Made by a program: the position numbers and the translations under genes. This document shows, piece by piece, positions 1-10,873 of a stretch of DNA of 64,000 nt; position 1 is the first letter of the stretch; the number at the start of each line of letters is the position of its first letter. Under the pieces are notes generated by a model. That model saw only the letters and a list, made by a program, of their open reading frames with translations, was not told where the DNA came from and searched no databases. Source of the DNA: Haemaphysalis longicornis (lineage: Eukaryota > Arthropoda > Arachnida > Ixodida > Ixodidae); assembly GCA_013339765.2 (NCBI GenBank), contig CM023452.1:158046977-158110976 (forward strand), in the 5' to 3' direction.

Positions 1-147
1 GCGGTATTGCGGTAGAGGGGTTGAAAATATATAATCAAGTGCCGGAGATGCCACGAGGATGACGCCGACGGGCCGCAAATAGCACAGGGCAGAAAGCGGT
101 CGTCGTATTGTAGCGTGTGGAGGCTGGTGTGGCTTGTGTGGTGTTTT

Positions 148-565
148 AACACGAAAGTGTTTTATTCCGGAATACACAAAGATTTAGCTGATGTCATATT
201 CGTCACGGTAGTGACGCCTGTACAACGACGAAAGCGGCCTGCGAAGGGCACAGAGGGTCTTCTTGCGAGGAAGCAGCATTTAGTTCTAAAGAGTACGTTA
301 TACTTAGGGTTGTTCGTTTTCGGGTTTCATCTTTTAACACGAAAGTGTTTTATGCCGCTATACCCAAGGTTTCACTGATGTCATATCCCTGACGTAAATG
401 ACGTCAGTACAACTTTGCAGATGCGACAACGCAGCACGAAGTTGCTCGCTAAGCACACCCACAAAACAGCCACCTACGTGCAGATAATGCTCAGCAGCAG
501 ATTTGGCTGCACATTTCACTTTCGTGTTTGACTGATTCCTATGACAGAGGAATCGACCACAGTTT
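148..565. mobile_element. Insertion specific to copy A, with internal direct and inverted repeats
   Basis: Copy B runs straight across this position near 33,735, so these roughly 418 bp are an insertion in A or a deletion in B. A block starting AACACGAAAGTG at 148 is repeated directly at 336 for about 80 bp. The inverted form CACTTTCGTGTT lies at 517-528. A small hairpin (GATTCCT/AGGAATC) follows at 534-553. No coding capacity is seen. It resembles a non-autonomous DNA element, but the inverted motif is not exactly at both ends, so the superfamily is unassigned. Confidence 0.55.
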
Positions 566-821
566 TTGTGGTAGTGATGTTGCGTGCCTTGCCTCTAATC
601 GAAGAAGGCGGCTGTGGAAAAGAGTGGAAACACTTTTCAAGGCGATGTAGGGCCTTTGCGCAGCATTTTGCTGGGTAAATCCGGTGGATATCTTTCCACG
701 AGGCGTGCTTCGCTCGCTCGGTCTCCCTCACATGTTTTAACGAATAGGAATTCATTAGCGTGTAGTACACATATTTTTTGTTCGTGCTCAAACCGTAGAG
801 GCACCGTGAAACATTTTTGTA

Positions 822-999
822 TTTTTCAGGTTTCCCAAAAACGTCGGAGTAGGCAGTGCATGGGAGGGCCCTGTGAGGCGATATGTTTGGACACCGAAGA
901 AGAATGACGCCTTATTTTTAGTGCAATTTGAAGCAGACTGCTTCGATAGGACGTGACAAACAACGGGACTACGACCTCGTATCATCCGTACCATGTTCA
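822..999 (+). pseudogene. THAP-domain C-terminal half, degenerate (copy A)
   Basis: Translation from 822 reads FFRFPK, then AWEGPVRRYVWTP, then FEADCFDRT and LRPRIIRTMF. This is the order of a THAP domain: FRFPK motif, central Trp-Arg-Trp-Pro, the HF-x-dC segment, and an AVPTIF-like end. One in-frame TGA follows DRT, and the Cys-x-x-His zinc ligands expected before FEAD appear as F and Q, so the finger would not fold. The first zinc ligand pair may correspond to CAAFCW at about 655-672 in an upstream exon, with TTTTTCAG at 822-829 as a possible acceptor. THAP domains bind DNA at P-type transposon ends. Confidence 0.75.
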
Positions 1000-1309
1000 C
1001 AGCGTCTCCAATGCAGCTATAAAAGCCAGTGAGTATCCACCATAAAACAGAGAGACCCCTTTCTTGGAAGTAATCGAGGTATACCAGCTCCGCCTCTCTG
1101 GGATTTTAAGTTTGGTATATTTACTTGCGCACTGTCCTCTAAATGCAAAGTTTCTGACGTTGTTTGGGAGATGGTTCTCTTTAGGTAGAAGAAACGAAAC
1201 TGGTTCCTCTGGAAAGTGGAAAATGCCTTTCCCTGAAGGCGCCTGTTACTGAACGGATTGCCGAATACTCCCCCTGCAAACCTAACCAACGAATAAGTGG
1301 TGCAGGCAA

Positions 1310-2260
1310 AACTTGCATGAATCGTCGAAACAGGAGCGACCGCTCAAAAGAAGGTTAGACATTGCAGCACAAGAAACAGAGACTTTCAAGAGAAAATGGT
1401 GCCCCTCAAAAATTCATTGCCGAGCTAAAGAACCAGAACATTCTATCAGAGAAAGAGTTGGAAATTTTCTTTGCAACATTCTCTCTTCATATCCCCCAGC
1501 TTTCTGAGGGAGGTATTGAGAAGATGAACAAATACCCCCCCAATTGCAGCATTTGCACAGACGCGACGCCACAATTTGCGAAGAGCTTATGATTATCTGT
1601 GAGCGAAGTGACATTATGTTCCGCAACACCAGCGCTAAAGATACAGGGCGGTCAATGGTGACCCTGGATTCACCTAGGAATCAGTTGAGATTATAAAAAA
1701 CATAGTGCAAGGAAGAGACGATTCACTGATTATAGCCATAATGGCTGACGACATGAGAACATTTCCAAATTGCGGGCAATTAATTTTTCGGTTATGTTGA
1801 CTTGGGCACAAAACCATCATCGACTTGGGCACGAAAAATGCCAGATGATAGCCTTACAGAAGCAACAGATGGCTGTGTTTTTGTGCTGCTGAAATTCAAT
1901 ACGCGGCTGACGGTACACCTCTGTATTTTTGAATTGATTCTCTCTTTGGATCTGAAAGAGTCCTGTGACTAAAAAGTGTATATCGCGCGTGACTTCAGTA
2001 TACGTGTTGGCAGCATGACCTGCTTTTTATTTCGAGGCTGGAAACTCTTCCATGGCTAGTTTTCTTAATGCTGACCTCTGCTGCATTTCACCAGTATTTA
2101 CCACCTCTATTTATGAGCTCAGAAAATTGCTCACAGGAGGTATTTTTGATTTTAGATGTATGTCCCACGATGTCACATGATCAAGCAAGTACGTACCTGC
2201 TTAGGATCGGAAAGCCATCCGAGTGATATTAAAGGGCGCAAAGGGAAGCCAACACTGAAG
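1310..2260 (+). pseudogene. P/THAP9-like transposase body, fragmented (copy A)
   Basis: A coiled-coil piece contains FIAELKNQNILSEKELEIF (about 1,405-1,480), which matches the helix after the THAP domain in THAP9-type proteins. From 1,648 the frame gives AVNGDPGFT, a TAG stop, then ESVEIIKNIVQGRDDS and IMADDM. This corresponds to the family's W-x-G-x-PGF block and the following M-x-D/E-M. YVDLG at 1,793 matches the segment bearing an early acidic residue of the RNase H-like fold. A short tandem repeat of GACTTGGGCAC follows at 1,799-1,832. ILDVC and CHMIKQVRTCLGSE at about 2,150-2,212 match the family's D-x-CHM-x-K motif. Multiple stops make it a pseudogene. Confidence 0.75.
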
Positions 2261-3299
2261 CCAACGTCTGGCATTGCTGTTGGATTCTACCTTGCATGTT
2301 TTGTTAAGTACGTTTGAGGGGACACTGCTACACCCTATTACTAGCGCTATTTAGATACTTTATATCGGGTGAGCAGAAGGTTTTGTTCCTCCGCAAAAAA
2401 AAACATTGTGAGAGACTGATTCAATTTATCAGAAAACAAGAACCACGTTCTTGAAGTCATGTGAGCGAACTTCCAGACCCTCGTTATAGTGAAGATTTGT
2501 CTAATATGGGCAACTGCAGAGTTCCAAAATATTTATGAAATTGTCGACATGTCATTGTGGAACAACGCTCCGCAAAATAGTCTAATTTGGGAACGATTAC
2601 AGGCTCTGCGGAGTTCCGCTTAAAGGTAAAACTTATTGGTTGCTTATTCTTGTGACTAAGCTTACTGTAACGAACCTCTTCGCCGTAGTTGGAGGTTATG
2701 CTTACGGCCCGTGCACCCAGTTTGCCCTGTTTTGCGAAAGAATTATCTTTCAAACAGCCGAAAAATTAGCCTTTTTTGTGCGGGTAAATGTAGTAAAATA
2801 ACGGGCAAAACATTTTATAACGCCTCTACAATTTGCGGCCTTGGAAGAAAATTGCTGATTCATGGAATGGGAACTGGACACTCTTGTTTAATGGGAGGCG
2901 TATAGTGTTCCGCAATGCGGAATACGAACTCGATGCTTCTAAAACTTTCCATTCTAAATGGATATCAAGGGATTTAGGCAAAGTTTACTGCCCCTTTGCA
3001 ATTATACAACTTTGGGGAAATTAGAAATGCAGGGGATAAAACAGCTTAACATTGCCTCGGCAGCCTTTTTTAAGCGTCTTGGAAAACGTATTGAGCACGA
3101 GCTTACGATTCGAGGCTATCGGTGTATGTTAGAGTTTAGATGCAGTCAAGAATTGCACGAAGTCTACCCGTATAGTCTGGAACACTGCGAGAGCCTGGAT
3201 GAATACACAATCTTTGTAAGCAGTTCTAAAGGAGTAGCTTTGGTTGCAGGTACAGATGACACATTATTTGCAATATGTGTGCTTTGATTTTAGTACGAA

Positions 3300-5809
3300 T
3301 TTGCGGATGCAAAGGAACATACTTGAGCAAATTGTTTTACCTGTGAACAGAGGCCGTGGTAAACAAAGTATTGGAGTTGTAGTTTTTTTTATATTTATTG
3401 ACCGAAAAAAAGGGTCTCTACTGCTCGAGTTCAAAAGAGATACTTTATTTTTATTGAGAATGCGTGGGCCAACAAGCGTGTGTGTGCATTTTTATGCATG
3501 GGCGCATGCGCGTCCGCTCGTGGGTTAACGCCCATGTAGACTTCATTCAATAAAAAAAAACGAAAAAAAAAAACCGGAGGAGCTATCGAGCTGTAAACGT
3601 ATTGCAGCTGAGTTATTATGGGGCCAAAATTTGAAAATGAATTCGAACAGAAGGTAATAGAGCGAATAAATCAAACCAACACCGAAATGGTAATAAATGA
3701 GAAAGTGAAGTAGAAACTATGTTTTCTTTTTCTAAATAGAACTAACAGACAATGCAGGAGGAGCAGTATAGAGGCGGCGCAACATGTGTTGGCTCCGAAT
3801 GAATTTGATTAATTACTTCCTAGAGCAGTTAAAATGCCGCTTTATTTGAAACTCACCCCTCGAGGTGGATATGGTAACTTTGTATAGGCAACAAATTATT
3901 ACAGGAGGAAACTATGTGTATTGATCACGGCTTTTATCTAAGATATTCAATATCCTTCGTCCTTCTCGATCACCATATGCGAAAATATTAACCAGCCGCG
4001 AGCATCCTTACTTTGGTGCTTTGTGGCTTGGTGCGGCACCAGTTCTCTTCATTTCGAGTGCAGTTGACCTGGCGACAAAGCTTTTCAAGCTTCTCGGCTG
4101 CAGAAAAAACCCCATTCGTCCCTGCACGTCAACCGATACGCCTGAGGCAGTAGCTCAGCTGGTGGATGTCAGTAATCACCCGCAATTTTTATTGGTCTTC
4201 GTAATTCCACACCACCTGCTGCTCTCGTCGTGTCTCGCTCTGCAAGCGTAGCCTCTTTAAGCACCTTTTCGGCTGCTGACACAACCTGGTGTATGGGGCA
4301 GCCGGAACTCGATATTCGCTGAGCTTGCTGAGGCAGGCTAGCCGTCATCATTTACGGGCATAGAATTGATGAGATATTTCTGAAGCACAATGGTAGCAAT
4401 GGAATCTCTTGACAGCTTGGAGTGGGAAGACATAAACGGAAGAACTTGGTTTGATCAACCTAAGGAGCGTAATACCACAAGGCACTGTGACTGGTGAAAT
4501 GTAGGCTAAGACCTAAAACATGATGTTGGGTTCGTATAAGTAACTTGCTAGTAATAAGCAAAGCAATCGCTAAAAGGTGTTCGCTAAAAGCGAAATGACA
4601 CGGTCCTGCGGGGTCTTCCCACGCTCTAAGCAACACAAGTCTAGCAACAAAGGTAATAGTCTACGCATGGAGAATACTTTCAACATTTCGAATCATCCAA
4701 ATATTCGTTAATTGTTTCGGTCCAGTTTTTGCGAGGTGCAAGTCGCTAAGTAGTGGCACTATGCTATGACCCAATGCATATCTCGTTCCTGCTTTGGCGC
4801 TAAGACTTTCATTCAGACGATGGCCTCTCCCATCGACCTCCAACCGGATTCTGTCCCCGTGCCGCTCGAAGCTATTCCCTGCCTTCCGAATTTCCATATT
4901 TTTATGGCCCAGCCTCTGGCGCCTGTTCCTAGGGCTGAGCGGGCCCCAGTCATCGGTGTAACCGAGCCAACAGTAGCAAGACCGAAGAGTGCAAGAAATC
5001 AGAGGTCGGTTCGACCGTAGCGGCGTGTGACGTTTCTCCGAAAGTGTGGCGGGGGAATAGGGGTGTATACTGTCCACGCACGAGACGCTCCAATGCGCGA
5101 CGCTTGGCTTCAACGTCAGAAGGGTGGACGCTTGACTATGATGGGCGTTCGATTCCTAAGACAGACTTCGCGGCCCCTTCCTGACAGTCACTTCGTGCCG
5201 CCGAGACTGCGGCTCACCATTGCTGCGGGAGGAGGAACGCACGAGTAACTGCTTTCTAGGCGCACTGATGCTCTCAGTAGTGAGTGCCGAACTGCGTGCA
5301 ATGCAACCGGCCCTGCGCTTCGTAATCTGCTGCAGCTAAACGTGCTGCCATAACGCATAACCAGCACTGCCGACGCCCAAACACCTAGTCAGTTCTGAAT
5401 AATGATCGCGCAGAATTGTGCAGGTGTTTTGTCCGCCTCTGCAAATGAAAGTTTTCTGGATGCACACAAATATGTCCGTCTTAAATAATTTGCGTCAACA
5501 TATTTTGCACACTAACAAAAAAAGCAATGCTACTGGGCCCAAAAACCGCACCTGGGACATTCTTTCCTTATCCAATTTTACCCTTTTCAAGAAATAATTG
5601 GCCTTCCTGCATTTGTAGACCTATCTCTCGGTGTGCACTCAGTCACCATGGTTGTCCACTGATTGTCATTTCACGGAATTACGTTACCAGGCCAACTCCA
5701 TTTCTTCTTTTATATTTGAGCTAAGATATCTTCTGCTCTAATTTCTTATTTTATCAAGTAGCTTGTTTCCTGGCTAAGAGTTACTCCGATGGTTTTTCGT
5801 TCCATTGAG
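3300..5809. other. Non-coding tract shared with copy B; CpG-rich part at 4,770-5,330
   Basis: This stretch aligns with about 37,080-39,600 but keeps no common reading frame. The first kilobase is AT-rich with A-runs near 3,550. Near 4,150, GTAGCTCAGCTGGTGGAT resembles a tRNA A-box without a clear B-box partner. The segment at 4,770-5,330 is GC- and CpG-rich in both copies. Open frames there (for example 4,661-5,113 minus) are not conserved in B. It could be an old promoter or untranslated region of the P-like unit, but nothing proves a function. Confidence 0.5.
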
Positions 5810-7238
5810 GGTTGAGCAAACTTAAGTTATCTTTCGACTTGTTTCCGCCAAGTTTCTACTCTATATGTAATCACCTCACATATATTTACAAACTTGGCGC
5901 TGAAAGGTCTGTATGAATGGCCGGCTGGACAATCTTGGCTGCAGCATTTCACTACTGTCCCGACGTGCACCGTGTTAGCCCGCGCTATGACCCGCGGCAA
6001 AGGCAAAATCCTACTTCCACGCTACGAACGCAAAGAAAATGCTATGCTCCCGAAATGCGATGATAGATCAATGGGATAGATAACGCGATAGATTCTGGTT
6101 CCATTCCGGCATAGTGAACGTTATTCTTACCGTTCCGACTGAACGCACATGCCCTTGTTCCCAACCGCTGCTACCCCGTGCCCTTCGGACCTTTTCGGGG
6201 GCTCAGTGGTTAGGTTCATGGTGTCACGGCTGAAATTTCCTGGGTTGGCTACCCGTGACTCTCCCTGAACCACATTCTTTTATGAGGCTTTGGCGAGTTT
6301 TAGTGCGACTGGAATGGATTTGCGTCATTGTATGCCGCTCTGTCCCCGAATTATTGTGTCTGGAACGGACACAATAAAAGTCACTTTATAAACCTTGTCA
6401 TGAGTTTGCATTTGCGTATGCCTCTACTTGAAAAATATATTTATGAATCGGCAAGAGATGTAATTCATGCTTAATACCTGTCGATTAAACTATGAATTTT
6501 TGTTTTGCATTCATTCTGGTGTTCTGTATAAGCAAGACATTTTGACATCCTGGTGCGGCAAAAATTTTCTAGTCTGTTGCATTTTTCTCGTAAACTTTTA
6601 ATTAAAAGCATCTCGCAACTTCAAGTGAGACTCTAAAAATCACAATATTTATATACTTCTTGCTATCTTAAAGATGCTTGTTATGGACCAACAAAAGCCT
6701 TCTCAGGACACCAGAGCGGTTGGTTTTAGCATATTCCACGTTTACAGATGGTTTAAAGAAATAAACTAATTTGTTTACAGAACAGCATTGACAATACCTA
6801 AGATGTAACAGTGGCCTCCTTGATGATGTCGAAATAAACTTCAAAACATTTCCTTTCATTACGGCGGAAGCCTCATTCTCACGTGAAAAGTGAAGAGGCA
6901 GAGTGGTTGTCGTCATCGACGTAACAAAAAGCGTTCGAAAATGGCCGCCCTGTTAAGAGAAAAGAAATTAGGCTCGCGTGGTATTTGGCCAGGGGCAGCA
7001 AAGTGGCACAGCTGCAGATGCGCTAAGCATGGCGCTAAACCTGCCTGCTGCCGGAATGAAGAAGAAATTAACCTGATGGAACGGTGCGCTGTGTAAGTGA
7101 ACGCGGCGACACGTAAATTAAACCGCTGCATGCGGAGGAGAGTGCTCCCGGTGAGGAAGCTGTCCCGTTTTTTCCACGAGTCTGCGGGTCCGAGTAATTA
7201 GCTTCAAAAAGATGAATATAGGGAGGCGAAGAAAAAAA
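5810..7238 (+). repeat. Left arm of foldback element A, with tRNA-like modules
   Basis: Reading rightward, the arm carries a degenerate box B (GGTTCCATTCCGG at 6,090). This is followed at 6,197-6,255 by a tRNA-Ser-like A-box region (GGGGGCTCAGTGGTTAGG) ending in CTGGGTTGGCTACCC. An opposite-strand module at about 7,005-7,050 reads GCGCCATGCTTAGCGCATC on the minus strand. The equivalent modules in copy B are better preserved (GGTTCGATTCC at 45,497; GGTGGCCCAGTGGTTCATGG at 45,603). The modules mark SINE-derived parts inside the arm. Confidence 0.7.
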
Positions 7239-7564
7239 GAGTGGCAGTAGAAGAACAAAAAAAGTGCGTTCTAAACTGCGCACAAAGGTGCCAGCGCCAC
7301 CGACACGTGCGGTATGAAAAACAAACAAAGAACAGAACTCCCCCTGGCTCTGTTGCAAGCAGGGTGCGCGCGGGCGCTGCGAAGGCGGGAAATTTGAATC
7401 GCTCTGGCCAAACCTCCATTCCATTCATAAAAAGAAGAGTCAGACAGAGCGACGAACACCGTGATGGTGGGGAGCAGTGAGTGGATAACGACGGCACAGC
7501 CCCTTATGGCGGATCGCCGCTCTGCACTTTCGACAGCTTTCGCGCTGAGTGGAACGGCTTGAAC

Positions 7565-8952
7565 TTTTTTTCTTCGCTTCCCTTTATTCGTCTTTTTGAA
7601 GCAAATTACTCCCACTGGCAGACTAGCTGGAATGAATGGGGCAGCTTCATCACGGGGAGAACTCTCCTCCGCATGCACCCATTCAATCTACCAGTCGTCG
7701 CGTTCACTGAAACACGGCACACACAAATCAGGTTATTTTCTATGTAATTCCGTCAGCTAACTGGGTTAGCGCCGTGGTTAGCGCACCTGCAGCTGCCACT
7801 CTGGCTACCCGGTTTCAAATACCACGTGAACCAAATTTACTTTTTCCTAACAGGTGCCCCTGTGTACCCTGTGTGTTGCGACGATGACGACATCTACAGC
7901 GACTTTTACCGTTTCATGTGACAGCGAGGCTTTCGCCCTAATGAAACTAAATATTTAACATTTTAGTTGGATACTGCGGCCCCTGCTATGTGATGGATGT
8001 TTGTAAACGCTATCTAAGAAGAAAATAGGTTCATTTTAAGAAACCATCTGTAAAGGGCAATAAGCAAAAAGAAACCTTTTCGATGTCCTGAGAAGGCTTT
8101 TTTGGCAGATAACAATGAACTTCAAGATAGCGAAGAGGATATAAATTTTGCTATTTCTAGAGGCTGGCTGGTAGTTGCGAGAACCTTTTATTAAAATTTT
8201 ATGAAGAGAGCAAAAAACGCAGACAGTTTAGAGTTTTTTTCGCCATACCAGCATTCCGCACATTTATTGCCTATTGAGGATAGCCGAATGAATGCGAAAC
8301 TAAAGTTCATCGTTAAAATCAGAGGGATTAAGAGTGCCATTGCATCTCTTTCCGAGCCATACATATGTAATACATGTAATTATATTAGGTAAACAAAAAT
8401 TTCGAACAAGGTTCATAAAATAACTTTTACAAAGATAAACAAATGTTTTTGTCTGTTCCGTTCCAGACGCGATAATCAGAGCAGACCAGCATATCCCAAT
8501 GCAAATCCATCCGTCGCACCAGTTAGGGAGGTCATGGCTACTGAACCCGCCACATGTAAGCCGTGACACCAAAGGCTAGCAGCGGTTGGGAACAATGACA
8601 TGTGCAGCCAATCAGAACGAAAAGAATAACGCTCCCGGCCTCGGAATCGAACCTCGATCCCTATCGTTATAAAACAGGCATCCACCACATTGATCTGTCT
8701 TAAGATTCCGGGAGCGTAGCATTTCCCTTGTGTTCGTAGCGCGGGAGTTGGCTTCGGCCTCTGCCGCGGGTCCTTGCTCGTGCTAACGCGGTCCACATTG
8801 GGAGAGATGTGAAAGCCGTGCGCACGAAACGACGGCGGTTTGCCAGTCACAAAGAAGTTACAGCGGCAAGATTGGTAATAAATGTGAGGTGATGACATAT
8901 GGAGTAGGAAGCTTGGCGAAAACAAGTTGAAAACAAACTTAGTCAGTTCAGC
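7565..8952 (-). repeat. Right arm of foldback element A
   Basis: This is the inverted partner of 5,810-7,238. Box B-like GGTTCGATTCC is intact here on the minus strand (8,643-8,653), although the left-arm copy is mutated. The outer boundary is sharp at about 8,952, where homology stops and the Penelope-like 3' region begins. This suggests the Penelope element inserted into, or truncated, the arm. Confidence 0.75.
7764..7835 (+). other. tRNA-like module in right arm (copy A)
   Basis: GCGCCGTGGTTAGCGCACC at 7,769 fits an RNA polymerase III A box. GGTTTCAAATACC at about 7,821 is a one-base variant of a B box, at tRNA-like spacing. The copy B version (47,634-47,700) has the better B box, GGTTCGAATACC. 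There is no full cloverleaf with a credible acceptor stem, so I read it as the head of a tRNA-derived SINE and not a tRNA gene. Confidence 0.6.
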
Positions 8953-9181
8953 AGGGTTTGTAGTTGGGCAAGTTGGTGCAGAATTTAACGAAACAGCGTG
9001 AAGCACGGGACAAAGGGAAGAGAAGACGACGCAAGCGCTGACTAACAACTGTTTTTTTTCGAAAACAAAGAACGGAATATATCGGCGAATTGTTATGAAA
9101 GAGTAGCCGCGCGCATGATGAGAGAACGAATTAGGTTATTTGCAAACAGAGGGAATGTCACATTCAATAGAAGACGCTATC
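8953..9181 (-). mobile_element. Penelope-like element, 3' untranslated region
   Basis: This lies directly downstream, on the minus strand, of the GIY-YIG ORF stop at 9,182. The segment with AAACAGCGTGAAGCACGGG and CAAGCGCTGAC (about 8,990-9,045) recurs at 16,605-16,665 and, more diverged, at 55,795-55,850, so it is a dispersed terminal sequence. No self-cleaving ribozyme core was found. Confidence 0.55.
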
Positions 9182-9730
9182 TTAATTAGTATATTTCTTT
9201 TCCAGGAGTGCTACTGAAGTGGCGCTCACACACGAGGTACCTCTCATGTGTATCGCAAACGCTTCACAGATTTCACGCGTGCGCTGGCTCTTGTATCTTC
9301 TTAAGATACTACATTTTTCGAACTGTGGTGTACATCGGCAAGCCTTGACGTGGTTAGCAAGCACGCTGCCCGTACCGGTCTTCAGTGTGTTGGCATGCTC
9401 CCTTACCCTGTCTTTGATGCAACGCCCGGTTTGTCCGACGTACGACTTGCCACAAGGCACCAAGGGAATCTCGTAGACCACCACTTTCTGGCATTCGACA
9501 CAGGGCTTGGTGTGACTTACCTTGCATCCTTTCTCCGCTGCTTTCTCAATATTCACTCTCCTGCAGAGCCCGCCCAGTTTGTTGGGGGCAGAAAAGAGCA
9601 GCTGCACACCTGACCCTCCTACCGTCTTTTTGAGTTGATGGCTGACACCATGAATGTATGGAATTATTGCTTTGCTCTTGCGGCTTTCTTGTGGCGTTTT
9701 CGGTGTGGCAGTCTTCCTCACGTCGCTCAA
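9182..9730 (-). pseudogene. Penelope-like element, C-terminal GIY-YIG endonuclease (fragment)
   Basis: An uninterrupted 182-codon frame contains IPYIHGVSHQLKK and LLFSAPNKLGGLC (the linker), then a conserved Cys/His segment (CKVSHTKPCVEC). The endonuclease follows with VVYEIPLVPCGKSYVGQTGR, IKDRVREHA, LANHV and the Glu of the REICEAF helix. This matches the GIY-YIG domain that Penelope-like retroelements carry after their reverse transcriptase. The RT that should precede it on the minus strand is absent. Instead, the RT N-terminal half begins on the opposite strand just beyond 9,730, so the element is split and inverted. The domain itself looks intact but has no RT fused to it. A 16-bp tandem repeat lies at the junction (about 9,742-9,774). 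Confidence 0.85.
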
Positions 9731-9759
9731 AAGTTTGCTGGCTATGCTGCTAAGAAGCT

Positions 9760-10873
9760 ATGCTGCTAAGAAGCCGCTTGATCCTCTTGCCGTGCGCGCA
9801 TGTTCAGCTACAGTGTCAGGATTTCGCTCGTTCTCCCCGACGCCGCCCTCCTGACAGAACCCTTGGTCCTATTACAAGAACATGTCCTACGCCTGTGCCG
9901 GGTTCTATGCACTGATTGCAGCTACCAAGCAAGATACTTCAGAGAGTGCCTGCGTCTTGCCTGCTTTAGGAAGGCCCCTCCTGGCGGGAGTGTTGCACGC
10001 TTCGCCAGAGAGCTACGGATGACGTCACAGGTCACAGAATTCGCTTGGCAAAAGCTCAGGCGTTCCCTCGTAAGGAAGAAACGCTCTTCGGCCCCTGCGT
10101 ATCCGCTCAAAGTGATGGGGAATGCCGACGTTCTAGAATTTGTTGAGAAAGTCTTGAAGCGTGGCCCAAAGATCTGTGTCCATCCGAGCCGGGACAATAA
10201 GGAACTGCTTTCTTTTGCCAGAAGCACCGCCTCGAGGGCGAACAAACAAGTCGTCAACAGGTGCGTCAGTGAAGGCGTCGACATCCTCCCAGAGACTGTT
10301 AGCAGCAACGAAGCAGTTCGACCCAAATGTGTGGTAAAATACTTGCGGGAAGGTGATCAAAAGTTGGTGCAGTTGGACAAACTGGGATGTTTTGGGGTGG
10401 TACCTGCCGCTATCTAAAGCCAGAAGGCAAAGGTGGCTATAAAAGGCAACTTTAAAGCTGCCCCCAAGATTCGGCCAGGTGAAGTGAAGAAAGTGGCAAT
10501 GAAACTTTGCGAGGATATGGGGCTCCTTAAATTGGCAGGCTCCGTGAAGAACAACTGTGCGCTCACTCTGAATGTTTTCTTCAGCGCGAATACTAACAAG
10601 GCCGAGTGTCCCTTTAGGGCTATTGCGTCGGAAGGAGGAACCTGGCAACGCTGCCTTGGCAGTTATCTAGAAAGGTCCCTTTCAGTGCTGGCTGTAGAAG
10701 ATTTCTCGTTCGCAGACTGCAAGAGGTGTCGGACTTCTTGAAGCGTGAGGATCTAAACAAGGACAGTGCGTTCTCTGTAGACGTACGAGATCTTTACTGC
10801 TCGCTGCCGCGCGAACCAATTTTTGAAGTGGTTCAAGAAGCAATTCTTCTTGCCAGTGCTTATATATAATAAA
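9760..10873 (+). pseudogene. Penelope-like element, N-terminal/RT fragment (truncated)
   Basis: The frame 9,800-10,417 includes VLKRGPKICVHPSRDNKELL, NRCVSEGVDIL and LVQLDKLGCFGVVPA. It continues after a stop with KGNFKAAPK. Later pieces give VFFSANTNKAECPFRAI, SEGGTWQ and, at about 10,729-10,870, AFSVDVRDLYCSLPREP, which includes the motif-A aspartate. These are the early RT blocks of tick-type Penelope ORFs. Coding ends at 10,873 before the catalytic DD motif. The next base pairs belong to a gypsy integrase on the minus strand. With the inverted GIY-YIG piece it forms a head-to-head rearranged copy. Confidence 0.8.

Larger units (their letters stand above)
600..3300 (+). mobile_element. P-element/THAP9-like transposon relic, copy A
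   Basis: Pieces of a P-superfamily transposase occur in the right order on one strand: THAP-like zinc-finger half (822-999), coiled coil (about 1,362-1,480), the block containing GDPGFT (1,648-1,770), YVDLG (1,793-1,807) and CHMIK (2,171-2,185). They are separated by stops and frameshifts, and probably by introns, since a pyrimidine run and CAG precede the THAP exon. Downstream to 3,290 there are further open stretches conserved in copy B (for example 2,958-3,287) that I cannot assign. Terminal inverted repeats were not found, so the ends are approximate. The element cannot make a transposase. Confidence 0.75.
5810..8952. mobile_element. Foldback-type element with 1.4-kb inverted arms (copy A)
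   Basis: The reverse complement of 7,565-8,952 aligns along its length with 5,810-7,238, leaving a unique centre of about 326 bp (7,239-7,564). Anchors include the TCACCTCACAT region (5,872 on the left, about 8,884-8,894 on the right), the box B-like motif (6,090; 8,643-8,655), CCCAACCGCTGCTA (left, 6,158; right, 8,576-8,589) and the CTCTCCTCCGCATGCA block (about 7,130; 7,664). No transposase is encoded. The right end abuts a Penelope-like element, so its true terminus and any target duplication are lost there. Each arm carries several tRNA-like modules. Copy B has the same element, interrupted and truncated. Confidence 0.8.

Noticed and set aside
4140..4170. tRNA gene starting GTAGCTCAGCTGGTGGAT
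   Set aside because: Only an A-box-like motif is present; no B box or stems follow at the right distance in either copy.
9922..10326. 134-codon minus-strand ORF opposite the Penelope RT fragment
   Set aside because: The plus strand carries the recognisable Penelope blocks, so the antisense frame has no independent support.
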